A stretch of 64,000 bases of DNA from Mytilus edulis. Taxonomy: Eukaryota; Mollusca; Bivalvia; Mytilida; Mytilidae. The first letter of the stretch is position 1, and every line of letters starts with the position of its first letter. The DNA is taken from the NCBI RefSeq assembly GCF_963676685.1, contig NC_092356.1:46401601-46465600 (forward strand). Direction: 5' to 3'. Of this stretch, positions 41,070 through 52,600 are shown one piece after another. A program made the translations under genes and the position numbers. The notes under the pieces are model-generated. The model saw nothing but the letters and a program-made list of their open reading frames with translations. It searched no databases and was not told the DNA's origin.

Positions 41070-41142
41070 TAGGCTATTGGCTTTTTTAAAAACCCGTTGT
41101 AGCTCTTCCGGTAAAATATTTTTTTTAAAAGCCAATAGCCTA
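41070..41142. repeat. Hairpin, AGGCTATTGGCTTTT arms
   Basis: TAGGCTATTGGCTTTTTTAA at 41070 is matched by its complement ending at 41142, around a loop of about 28 bp. A stable 22-24-bp stem would form. Confidence 0.8.
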
Positions 41143-41599
41143 CATGTATATTAAGGAAACGCTTGTATACTTTTATTATTCTGAGCCAATGCAGTCAACT
41201 TAACTTTGTTATAACAATTATATCGCTATTTTTAAAGTGGAACCAACTGAACAATATGTATTAATTTATAAAGATAGCATACATGTACCTCTTCCCGAAA
41301 TAGAAGAAAATCAAAAAACAAAAACAGAGAGGAGGTGACGAAATAAGAGCAAAGGTTACATTAATTGCCAGAGAGTGCCTAAAATTTTATTACATTATCA
41401 ATCTTTGCCTAATCTGAGCCCCCGTTTTGAAAATCCTGTATCTACTACTGGTTGCCAGTATACAAAACTACTGGTTACCAACTATCTCCCACAGTGGTTC
41501 ATACTAGATTTGCCTGCCCTAAACCCCCGTTTTGTCTAATTGTTTGTCAAGTTTCTAGATTTTAAGACTTTTTTTTAATTTATTTGATCGTCCTGAATA

Positions 41600-42110
41600 T
41601 ATATGAAGTATTAACAACAACATTACCGGTTCCAATTTTCTACACCAGATGCACATTTCGACAACACGTGTCTGTCTCTTCAGTGATGCTAGTGGCCAAA
41701 ATATTTAAAATCCAAAGCTTATATAAAAGATGAAGAGCTATAATCCAAAAGCTCCAAAAAGTATAGCCAAATCCGTGAAAGGAATCAGAGCTTTGCATGC
41801 GGGAGATACGTTCCTTAATTTATAATAATTTCTAACATTTTGTAACATCAAATTTTAATAACACAAAAAATCCGCAGTTTGATGCCTGGCTACTGGGCTG
41901 ATGATACTCTCGTGGACTAACAGTCCACCAGCAGAGGCATCGACCCAGTGGTAGTAATAACATTAACGATTCCAATTTTCCTGCACCAGATGCACAGCTC
42001 GACAATCAATGTCTCTTCACTAATGCTCGTGGCCAAAATATTTGAAATCCAAAGCTTATATAAAGATGAAGAGGTATTTGTAATCCAAAAGGTCCAAAAA
42101 GTAAGTGTCT
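41600..42110 (-). repeat. Two tandem pieces of an abundant bivalve repeat
   Basis: The - strand reads GGATTTCAAATATTTTGGCC, ACGAGCATTAGTGAAGAGAC, ATTGTCGAGCTGTGCATCTG, then TATTACTACCACTGGGTCGA and GCCTCTGCTGGTGGACTG, a sequence I remember as very frequent in bivalve genomes. Two copies of the GTGCAT/TTGTCG block are about 350 bp apart (41630-41760 and 41960-42100). The 96-residue frame at 41917-42207 is a translation of this repeat and is not called as a gene. Confidence 0.7.
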
Positions 42111-42237
42111 GACGTGACAGAAAGTCAAGCAAAAAATAATCAATCAATATGATACTGGTCAATAATGAATTCATATCGAGTGTTCTTTTGACAGAGATCA
42201 AGGTCAAAGTTACCAGTAAATGCTATTTATTCGAAGT

Positions 42238-42497
42238 TTTAGAGCTAATTTCATAATGCTCGCCTTGCAGAGTAAGACTTTGGTTATCTTGCTTGCTTTG
42301 TTTTTATATTGTACAATTGTATATGAGATGATGTCCAATTAGATATAAATATGATATATAAAGGTCTAACTATGCCTATCTAATGTTGTTTGCAGATGTC
42401 AATCTAAATTACAATGCTTGAGTAATCCTTTATACAAACAAAGCAACCAATCTAACCAAAGTCTTACTCGACAAGCATTATGAAATTAGCTTTAACG
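42238..42497. repeat. Foldback MITE, AAAACTTTGGTTG family, copy 2
   Basis: Arms AGAGCTAATTTCATAATGCT with AAGACTTTGGTTATCTTGCT, and the complement at the right end (CTAACCAAAGTCTTACTC, then GCATTATGAAATTAGCTTTA). Copy 1 is at 35027-35270. Confidence 0.8.
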
Positions 42498-42666
42498 TCC
42501 CTGCGCATTCATTTATTCTAAGTTCTTGTTTTTTCTTACGATACTGTATACATGTATATATTTTTATCATTAGCACACTTAATTTTTTCATATAAGACTG
42601 CAATAGCTCTTAAAGTAAATTTACTAAAATTTAAGCAGATTCTAATAGTTTACTTTTACAAATTGT

Positions 42667-42722
42667 GACTTGGATGGAGAGCTGTCTCATTGGCACTCAT
42701 ACCACATCTTTTTATATCTATC
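42667..42722 (+). repeat. 3' end of a SINE-like repeat
   Basis: GTGACTTGGATGGAGAGCTG, then TCTCATTGGCACTCATACCA and CATCTT. Same end as the fragments near 29499 and 35790. Confidence 0.6.
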
Positions 42723-42897
42723 TAGATTTCTTTTCTTTCGATCTGAGACCCAAATAATACCAACGCACATATAAGGTACATTACTGAGTCTGTTTTTTCC
42801 TGTCATTTGAAAATACTATTTCGAAAAGGAGCTCCATACCCTATTAATATTTGTAGCTTATTTTGTTTTTAAACTAAATAATGCTCTTCTGATAATA

Positions 42898-43245
42898 TAA
42901 AAAAAGAAGATGTGGTAGATTGCCAATGAGACAACTGTCCACAAGAGACCACAATGACACAGAAATTAACAACAATAGGTCATCGTACGGCCTTCAACAA
43001 TGAAAAAAACCCATACCGCATAGTCAGTTATAAAGACCTCGAAATGATAATTCAAAACTATTCAAACGAAAGAACTGACGACCTAATTTATGTACAAAAA
43101 ATGAACGAAAAACAAATATGTATCAAACGACAAACAATGAATTATAGGCTCCTCCTGACTTGGGACAGGCACATACATACATAAGGTGGCGAGAGTAGAC
43201 ATGTTAGCGGGATTCCAACCCTCCCCTTACCTATAGTATCAATTT
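42898..43245 (-). repeat. Abundant mussel SINE-like repeat, long copy
   Basis: Landmarks in order: AAGAAGATGTGGTAGATTGC, GACAACTGTCCACAAGAGAC, CACAGAAATTAACAACAATA, CATCGTACGGCCTTCAACAA, CCATACCGCATAGTCAGT, TCCTGACTTGGGACAGGCAC, GGATTCCAACCCTCCCC. It is longer than the copy at 35338-35590 because it keeps the segment after the GACTTGGGACAGG block. Confidence 0.75.
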
Positions 43246-43346
43246 TAAATTATATTTCATTTTAAGTTCACCTAAGTACATCCTTAAGCATCGATAGACA
43301 AAGCATTATAGAGCTCATGTTTTTACGTCAGTATTCTTTTTTTCAG

Positions 43347-43473
43347 CTCTCGACCAAAAGGACAGGAAGAAAGACAAGGAAAACAGCATTCAGGATCTAA
43401 AACAGACGAATATTCGTTAATATCGAGAATTTGTATAATCTCACAAAACAGAAGCAAACTTTGAAAAGGAAAG
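43347..43473 (+). other. Possible exon of unknown gene
   Basis: A strong acceptor (TATTCTTTTTTTCAG) precedes 127 bp of unusually purine-rich, lysine/glutamine-like sequence, which is followed by AAAG|GTAAGG. One frame is open for 37 codons before a stop inside the segment; another is open for 25. Because every frame stops before the donor, it would be a terminal coding exon continuing into a 3' UTR intron, or a non-coding exon. No partner exon is identified. Confidence 0.25.
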
Positions 43474-43734
43474 GTAAGGAAATGTTTTTATTCTTTCTTT
43501 TTTTTTAAGAAATAAAAGTTTATTGTTTTATAAATAGTCGAACTCTCAAGGATGAAGAGGGAAGAGAAATGTGGTCACCTTTGCAATAGAGGGTGTCCGT
43601 TTGGTTGTCCCTATCCAATATACACTCATTTTGCAGTCCCCAATCCCAGGAAGTCCATATGTTTCTTCTTTTATCCTGGACAGCCTCTATAAAAGGAACA
43701 ACATACTGGTTTTTTTTTTGAGTGTTCTGGTCCT

Positions 43735-46540
43735 TAGCATGCATGACATATTTGTGTTGTTTTTGTGGTTTAACATTGGACACTTTAATTTGCAAAACAC
43801 TCATTTGCAAATCTGACGCCGCCCTTACTTAAGGATACGGGGTCATAAACATAACCAAAATGTGCACATTTAAATGGGATTCATTAAATGCAAAGTTTTT
43901 AATCTCTAGAATAAAAAGTTGATATGGAATTTGTATTTAAAAAAAAATATGGGATTTTGCATTTTCCCATCGGATTTTTTATTATCCCATGGATTCATGT
44001 GATTTTGCATAATCCCATTGTATTTTACATCATCCTATAGGATACCATGGCCATGTGATATTTAAACTCCCATGGGATTTAATTTATCCAATGGGATTTA
44101 ATTTATCCCATGGGACAAATTAAGTTATATACGTCGAATAAAAATCCATGGATTGCACAAATAAAGACCCATGGAACAAAATGAAATCCAATGGGATTCA
44201 ATTATAAAAAAAAAAACAATTATGTGTATATATGTTTAAATGAATTATGTGTGCGAGTAAATTGTAATAAGTTTATCAAATAGTTAAAGTATATTAAACT
44301 TCAATATAAAAAAAGGTTTGAAGGATTTTATTTGTAGTCAATGAAATAAAGTCCTTCAATTTGAATAAAATGATGACATGTCACATGCATGTGTTATATA
44401 TCTCATACACTAATCTATAAGCAATAAGTCAACCATATAAGGTGTATGGGAATTTTTATCGTATCTATTTGGCCGGTTTCATTTGACCTTGACTCCTATT
44501 CCCTATTTTTTTTATTTTTTTTTTGGGGTTATACACTGGACACTTTAATTTGCACAACACTCATTTGCAAATCCGCTGTCTCCCTTATTGCAAGCTACAG
44601 GGTTATATAAATAACCAAAATGTGCACAATAAAATTGGAGTCATTAAATGCAAACTTTTAAATCTTTAGACTAAAAAGTTGATATGGAATTTGTCTTAAA
44701 ATCATGGGATGTTGCATAATCCCATTTGATTTTACATCATCCCATAGGATATCATGGCTATGTGATATTTGAAGTTCCATGGGATTTAATTTATCCCATG
44801 GGATAAAAAAAATCGCATGGGATAAATCAAATTATATTCGTCGAATAAAAATCCATGAATGGCACAAATAAAATCCCATGGAACAAAATCTAATCCAATG
44901 GGATTCAAATTATAAATATACATTTATGTGTATGTTAAAATGACTGATGTATGCGAGTTAACTGTTATAAGTTTATAAAATAGTCAATGTAGATTAAGGT
45001 AGTTTGCTTATCAGTTTCAAAATAATTAGTTTTTCAAACCACTAGTTTATATTGATAGGGATAAACAAAGGAATCAAAAGAGCAAAAAAAATATATATCG
45101 GTCAATGTGTTTGTTTTCGAGATATAAGCCATTGAAATGTTGGCGGGAAAATGTTCTCTCTTGACTTATAGCTTTATCATTGACAGGTTTAAGCTCTCAA
45201 CAACTATTAAAAAATAGATATAATTCTATAAGACTTCACAGATGGCTTATCATTATAAATATAAAAGATTTATAAAAAGAAAAATGGGGGTCAACGGGCA
45301 ATTTTCTAAGGCATTCAGATGGATAAAACCACAGAGGATTCCGAAAATCTGACAAAAATTCTAAATTATGACCAGCGAACATCCTTAAACTATTATAAAA
45401 AGTTTTGAAATGTTTTATTTGCAGTCAATGAAGTAAAATCCTTTAATTTGAATAAAATGCTGACATGTCACATGCATGTGTTATATATCTCAGATACTAA
45501 AAGCAATAAGTTATCCATATATGGTGTATGGCAATATTGTATCGTATTTATCTGGCCAGTTTCATTTGACCTTGACCTCTATTTCACATTTCATTGAACA
45601 ATGTTTTGTCTATGTGGTTTTATATTACACTGGACACTCTTATTTGCAAAATAATCATTTGCAAATCCGCCGCCGCCCTTACTTAAATATACGGGATTAT
45701 ATAAATAACCAAAATGTGCACAATAAAATGGGATTCATTAAACACGAAGTTTTAAATCTCTAGACTAAACAGTTGATATGGAATTTGTTTTAAAAAAACA
45801 TGGGATTTTGTATAATTCCATTTGAATTTACATCATCCCATACGATATCATGGAAAAGTGATATTTGTAGTCCCATGGGATTTGATTTATCTCATGAACA
45901 GAAAAAAAACCATGGGACAAATAAATTATATGCGTCGAATAAAAATCCATGGATGGCACAAATCAAATTCCATGGAACAAAATAAAATCCAATGGAGTTC
46001 AAATTATAGATATACAGTTATGTGTATGTTAAAATCAATTATGTATGCGAGTTAACTGTTATAAGTTTATAAAATAGTTACTAGTAATGTAGATTAAACT
46101 CTGATAAAAATGTTTGAATGATTTTATTTGTAGTCAATGAAATACAATCCTTTAATTTGAATAACATGATGACATGTCACATGTTTGTGTTATATATCTC
46201 AGATACTTAAGCAATTATGCAACCATATTTGGTATATGGAAATATTGTATCGTATCTATCTGGCCGGTTTCATTTGACCTTGACCCACATTCATATGTCT
46301 TGTTTTTGTGGTTTTGCACTGGACACTTTAGTTTGCAAACCACTCACTTGCAATCCGTCGCTGCCTTTTCGTGCACAATAAATTAGGATTCATTAAATAC
46401 ATAGTCTTAATTCTCTACACTGTAAAGTTGATATGGAATTTGAATTAAAACAAACATTTGATTTTGCATATTCTTATTGGATTCTGGATATTCCCATGAG
46501 ATTCTGCATAGATCCATTGGATTTTACATTTATTCCATTA
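43735..46540. repeat. Four-unit tandem array rich in CCCATGGGATT
   Basis: The anchor GGACAC (in the phrase CACTGGACACTTTAATTTGC) occurs at 43778, 44538, 45632 and 46321, giving a unit of about 690-760 bp once a 387-bp insertion in unit 2 is removed. Each unit has the order: TTTGCAAATCCGCCG, ATAACCAAAATGTGCACA, a region of repeated ATCCCATGGGAT words in both orientations, ATAAAAATCCATGGATTGCA, TATAAGTTTAT, then GACATGTCACATGCATGTG. The fourth unit is truncated. Short frames in the units are not conserved between them. Confidence 0.85.
44998..45384. mobile_element. 387-bp TTAA-flanked insertion
   Basis: The tandem unit is interrupted precisely between GTAGATTAA and TTAAACT; the other units have the uninterrupted sequence (for example GTAGATTAAACTCTGATA near 46091). 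TTAA is duplicated at 44994-44997 and 45385-45388. The ends GGTAGTTTGCTTATCA and the complement of GGATGTTCGCTGGTCA match at 11 of 16 positions. It is a non-autonomous TTAA-type element; the family is unknown. Confidence 0.85.
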
Positions 46541-46675
46541 TTTAAAATAGCTTTATTATTTTACATCTGTTATTTCAAGGTCTTTTGGTTTAGGTTTGTC
46601 TCATTTTTCAAAGCTGTACAGTAAACTATTTTTAACGTCATCATTTGGTCTCTAGTGGAGAATAGCCTCATTGGT

Positions 46676-49600
46676 AATGATGTATGAAAAGCTGTACCCT
46701 AAGCCATATTGACAAATATAATGCATATATTCTCAATCACTTATATGTGAAGGTAAATTGTTACTCAATGTATGATACCAGAACACTAAGTACATTATCA
46801 AAACCATACACTAGGTATATTAGTAAAACAATACACTAGTTTTATTCTTATAGCATATAATTAGGTTCATTCTAAATAGCAGACCACTAGATATATTATA
46901 ACAGCAATACACTAGCTTCATATTTATGCTGACGTATCCCTTCTTAATCACATGTATGAGAAGGTTACTTGCCAATGTTTTTATACCCCTTCCAAATTTA
47001 TTTCTCCATGTTTTATGCCTCAAATTGCAAGTAGGGGGGGGGTGAAATTACACAGTAAATTTGGGTCCAGAATTTTAAAGGAAAGTAGTGATTTGGTACA
47101 GCTAAAAAAAAGGTTAAAAATTAGCACTTCGGAAGCTGTCAAAAGATTTCAAGACGCCCTAAACATAAAATTGTCCATATTTTGAGTTAGAGCCGATAAA
47201 GTTTTCTATAATTTTGATATAATTTGTCCCAAAAGTAGTACAACACACTGTAACAATTTCATTGAGAAAGCGCAGGTGGGATTTTTTTAATATTCATTTA
47301 TGTTCTAAAAGAAATGCACCACGACCTCCTCGGACCTTCTTATAGCAAAGCATTAAGTCCAATTTTATAGCAGAGCACTAGGTACATTATAAGAACTTTA
47401 CACTAGGTCAATTTTAATAGCATAACATTAGGAATAATTGTATAGCAGAACACTAGGTAAATATTTAGAGTGAAACACTCAAGCCAATTTTAAAGCATAA
47501 AGTTAAGTCCATTCTTATAGCATAGCATTAGGTCCATTCCCATAGCCAATGACTAGGTCCATTAGTATAGCAATACACTAGGTTCATTCTTAAAGCAAAG
47601 CATTATGCTGATTCTTATAGCCGAACACTAAGTCGTCCATTCTTATTGCATATCAATAGGTCCATTATTTAAACCAGACCACTATGAACATTACTACAAT
47701 TATACATGGGATCAATTATCGAAATACTTTTTAAGTAATAGGACTCAATCAGGTGAATGTTTTAATAACAAACTAATGGGTACATTTGATAGCAATAAAC
47801 TAGGTCCATTCTTATAGCAAAGCATTAAGTCTAATTGTATAGCAGAACACTAGGTACATTATAAGAGCTTTACACTAGGTCAATTTTAATAGCATAACAT
47901 TAGGAATAATTGTATAGCAGAAAACTAGGTACATATTTAGAGTGAAACATTTAAGCCAATTTTAAAGCATAAAGTTAAGTCCATTCTTATAGCACAACAC
48001 TAAGAAAGTCCATTCTTATAGCATAGCATTAAGTCCATTTCCATAGCCAAAGACTAGGTCCAATAGAATAGCAATACACTAGGTTCATTCTTAAAGCAAA
48101 GCATTATGCTGATTCTTATAGCAGAACACTAAGTCGTCCATTCTTATTGCATATCAATAGGTCTATTATTTAAACCAGACCACTATGAACATTACTACAA
48201 TTATACATGGGATCAATTATCGAAATACTTTTTAAGTACTAGGACTCAATCAGGTGAATGAGAAGCTGTACAATTACTCACTAAAATGTAAATTAGACTG
48301 GAACCATATTCTGATATGTTTGCAAAGCTGTGCCCTCTCTCAAACAGATGCATATGAGTCAAGCTTGGGATCTCTAGCAGATGTATGAGAAAGCTCCACC
48401 CTAAACCATACAGACACATATGATGTATCCCTTCTTAATCACATGTATGAGCAGGTGTATTCTTACTCAAAGCTTAATAGCGAACCAATGGGTACATTTT
48501 TTATAGCAATAAACTAGGTCCATTCTTATAGCAATGCATTAAGTCTAATTGTATAGCAGAACACTAGGTACATTATAAGAGCTTTACACTAGGTCAATTT
48601 TAATAGCATAACATTAGGAATAATTGTATAGCAGAACACTAGGTACATATTTAGAGTGAAACATTAAAGCCAATTTTAAAGCATAAAGTTAAGTCCATTC
48701 TTATAGCACAGCACTAAGAAAGTCCATTCTTATAGAATAGCATTAGGTCCATTTCCATAGCCAATGACTAGGTCCATTAGTATAGCAATACACTAGGTTC
48801 ATTCTTAAAGCAAAGCATTATGTTGATTCTTATAGCAGAACACTAAGTCGTCCATTCTTATTGCATATCAATATGTCCATTATTTAAACCAGACCACCAT
48901 GAACATTACTACAATTATACATGGGATCAATTATCGAAATACTTTTTAAGTACTAGGACTCAATCAGGTGAATGAGAAGCTGTACAATTACTCAATAAAA
49001 TGTAGATTAGACTGGAACCATATTCTGATATGTTTGCAAAGCTGTGCCCTTTCTCAAACAGATGCATATGAGACAAGCTTGGGATCTCTAGCAGATGTAT
49101 GAGAAAGCTCCACCCTAAGCCATACAGACACATATGATGCATCCCTTCTTAATCACATGTATGAGAAGGTGTATTCTTACTCAAAGCTTAATAGCGAACC
49201 AATGGGTACATTTTTATAGCAATAAACTAGGTCCATTCTTATAGCAAAGCATGAAGTCTAATTGTATAGCAGAACACTAGGTACATTATAAGAGCTTTAC
49301 ACTAGGTCAATTTTAATAGCATAACATTAGGAATAATTGTATAGCAGAACACTAGGTACATATTTAGAGTGAAACATTAAAGCCAATTTTAAAGCATAAA
49401 GTTAAGTCCATTCTTATAGCACAACACTAAGAAAGTCCATTCTTATAGCATAGTATTAGGTCCATTCCCATAGCCAATGACTAGGTCCATTAGTATAGCA
49501 ATACACTAGGTTCATTCTTAAAGCAAAGCATTATGCTGATTCTTATAGCAGACCACTAAGTCGTCCATTCTTATTGCATATCAATAGGTCCATTATTTAA

Positions 49601-52600
49601 ACCAGACCACTATGAACACAACTACAATTATACATGGGATCAATTATCGAAATACTTTTTAAGTACTAGGACTCAATCAGGTGAATGAGAAGCTGTACAA
49701 TTACTCAATAAAATGTAGATTAGACTGGAACCATATTCTGATATGTTTGCAAAGCTGTGCCCTCTCTCAAACAGATGCATATGAGTCAAGCTTGGGATCT
49801 CTAGCAGATGTATGAGAAAGCTCCACCCTAAACCATACAGACACATATGATGTATCCCTTCTTAATCACATGTATGAGCAGGTGTATTCTTACTCAAAGC
49901 TTAATAGCGAACCAATGGGTACATTTTTTATAGCAATAAACTAGGTCCATTCTTATAGCAATGCATTAAGTCTAATTGTATAGCAGAACACTAGGTACAT
50001 TATAAGAGCTTTACACTAGGTCAATTTTAATAGCATAACATTAGGAATAATTGTATAGCAGAACACTAGGTACATATTTAGAGTGAAACATTAAAGCCAA
50101 TTTTAAAGCATAAAGTTAAGTCCATTCTTATAGCACAGCACTAAGAAAGTCCATTCTTATAGCATAGCATTAGGTCCATTTCCATAGCCAATGACTAGAT
50201 CCATTAGTATAGCAATACACTAGGTTCATTCTTAAAGCAAAGCATTATGTTGATTCTTATAGCAGAACACTAAGTCGTCCATTCTTATTGCATATCAATA
50301 TGTCCATTATTTAAACCAGACCACCATGAACATTACTACAATTATACATGGGATCAATTATCGAAATACTTTTTAAGTACTAGGACTCAATCAGGTGAAT
50401 GAGAAGCTGTACAATTACTCAATAAAATGTAGATTAGACTGGAACCATATTCTGATATGTTTGCAAAGCTGTGCCCTTTCTCAAACAGATGCATATGAGA
50501 CAAGCTTGGGATCTCTAGCAGATGTATGAGAAAGCTCCACCCTAAGCCATACAGACACATATGATGCATCCCTTCTTAATCACATGTATGAGAAGGTGTA
50601 TTCTTACTCAAAGCTTAATAGCGAACCAATGGGTACATTTTTATAGCAATAAACGGTCCATTCTTATAGCAAAGCATGAAGTCTAATTGTATAGCAGAAC
50701 ACTAGGTACATTATAAGAGCTTTACACTAGGTCAATTTTAATAGCATAACATTAGGAATAATTGTATAGCAGAACACTAGGTACATATTTAGAGTGAAAC
50801 ATTAAAGCCAATTTTAAAGCATAAAGTTAAGTCCATTCTTATAGCACAACACTAAGAAAGTCCATTCTTATAGCATAGTATTAGGTCCATTCCCATAGCC
50901 AATGACTAGGTCCATTAGTATAGCAATACACAAGGTTCATTCTTAAAGCAAAGCATTATGCTGATTCTTATAGCAGACCACTAAGTCGTCCATTCTTATT
51001 GCATATCAATAGGTCCATTATTTAAACCAGACCACTATGAACACAACTACAATTATACATGGGATCAATTATCGAAATACTTTTTAAGTACTAGGACTCA
51101 ATCAGGTGAATGAGAAGCTGTACAATTACTCAATAAAATGTAGATTAGACTGGAACCATATTCTGATATGTTTGCAAAGCTGTGCCCTCTCTCAAACAGA
51201 TGCATATGAGTCAAGCTTGGGATCTCTAGCAGATGTATGAGAAAGCTCCACCCTTAACCATACAGACACATATGATGTATCCCTTCTTAATCACATGTAT
51301 GAGCAGGTGTATTCTTACTCAAAGCTTAATAGCGAACCAATGGGTACATTTTTTATAGCAATAAACTAGGTCCATTCTTATAGCAATGCATTAAGTCTAA
51401 TTGTATAGCAGAACACTAGGTACATTATAAGAGCTTTACACTAGGTCAATTTTAATAGCATAACATTAGGAATAATTGTATAGCAGAACACTAGGTACAT
51501 ATTTAGAGTGAAACATTAAAGCCAATTTTAAAGCATAAAGTTAAGTCCATTCTTATAGCACAACACTAAGAAAGTCCATTCTTATAGCATAGTATTAGGT
51601 CCATTCCCATAGCCAATGACTAGGTCCATTAGTATAGCAATACACTAGGTTCATTCTTAAAGCAAAGCATTATGCTGATTCTTATAGCAGACCACTAAGT
51701 CGTCCATTCTTATTGCATATCAATAGGTCCATTATTTAAACCAGACCACTATGAACACAACTACAATTATACATGGGATCAATTATCGAAATACTTTTTA
51801 AGTACTAGGACTCAATCAGGTGAATGAGAAGCTGTACAATTACTCAATAAAATGTAGATTAGACTGGAACCATATTCTGATATGTTTGCAAAGCTGTGCC
51901 CTCTCTCAAACAGATGCATATGAGTCAAGCTTGGGATCTCTAGCAGATGTATGAGAAAGCTCCACCCTAAACCATACAGACACATATGATGTATTCCTTC
52001 TTAATCACATGTATGAGCAGGTGTATTCTTACTCAAAGCTTAATAGCGAACCAATGGGTACATTTTTTATAGCAATAAACTAGGTCCATTCTTATAGCAA
52101 TGCATTAAGTCTAATTGTATAGCAGAACACTAGGTACATTATAAGAGCTTTACACTAGGTCAATTTTAATAGCATAACATTAGGAATAATTGTATAGCAG
52201 AACACTAGGTACATATTTAGAGTGAAACATTAAAGCCAATTTTAAAGCATAAAGTTAAGTCCATTCTTATAGCACAACACTAAGAAAGTCCATTCTTATA
52301 GCATAGTATTAGGTCCATTCCCATAGCCAATGACTAGGTCCATTAGTATAGCAATACACTAGGTTCATTCTTAAAGCAAAGCATTATGCTGATTCTTATA
52401 GCAGACCACTAAGTCGTCCATTCTTATTGCATATCAATAGGTCCATTATTTAAACCAGACCACTATGAACACAACTACAATTATACATGGGATCAATTAT
52501 CGAAATACTTTTTAAGTACTAGGACTCAATCAGGTGAATGAGAAGCTGTACAATTACTCAATAAAATGTAGATTAGACTGGAACCATATTCTGATATGTT

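Noticed and set aside
41917-42207. 96-residue - strand frame as a gene
   Set aside because: It is the translation of an abundant dispersed bivalve repeat.
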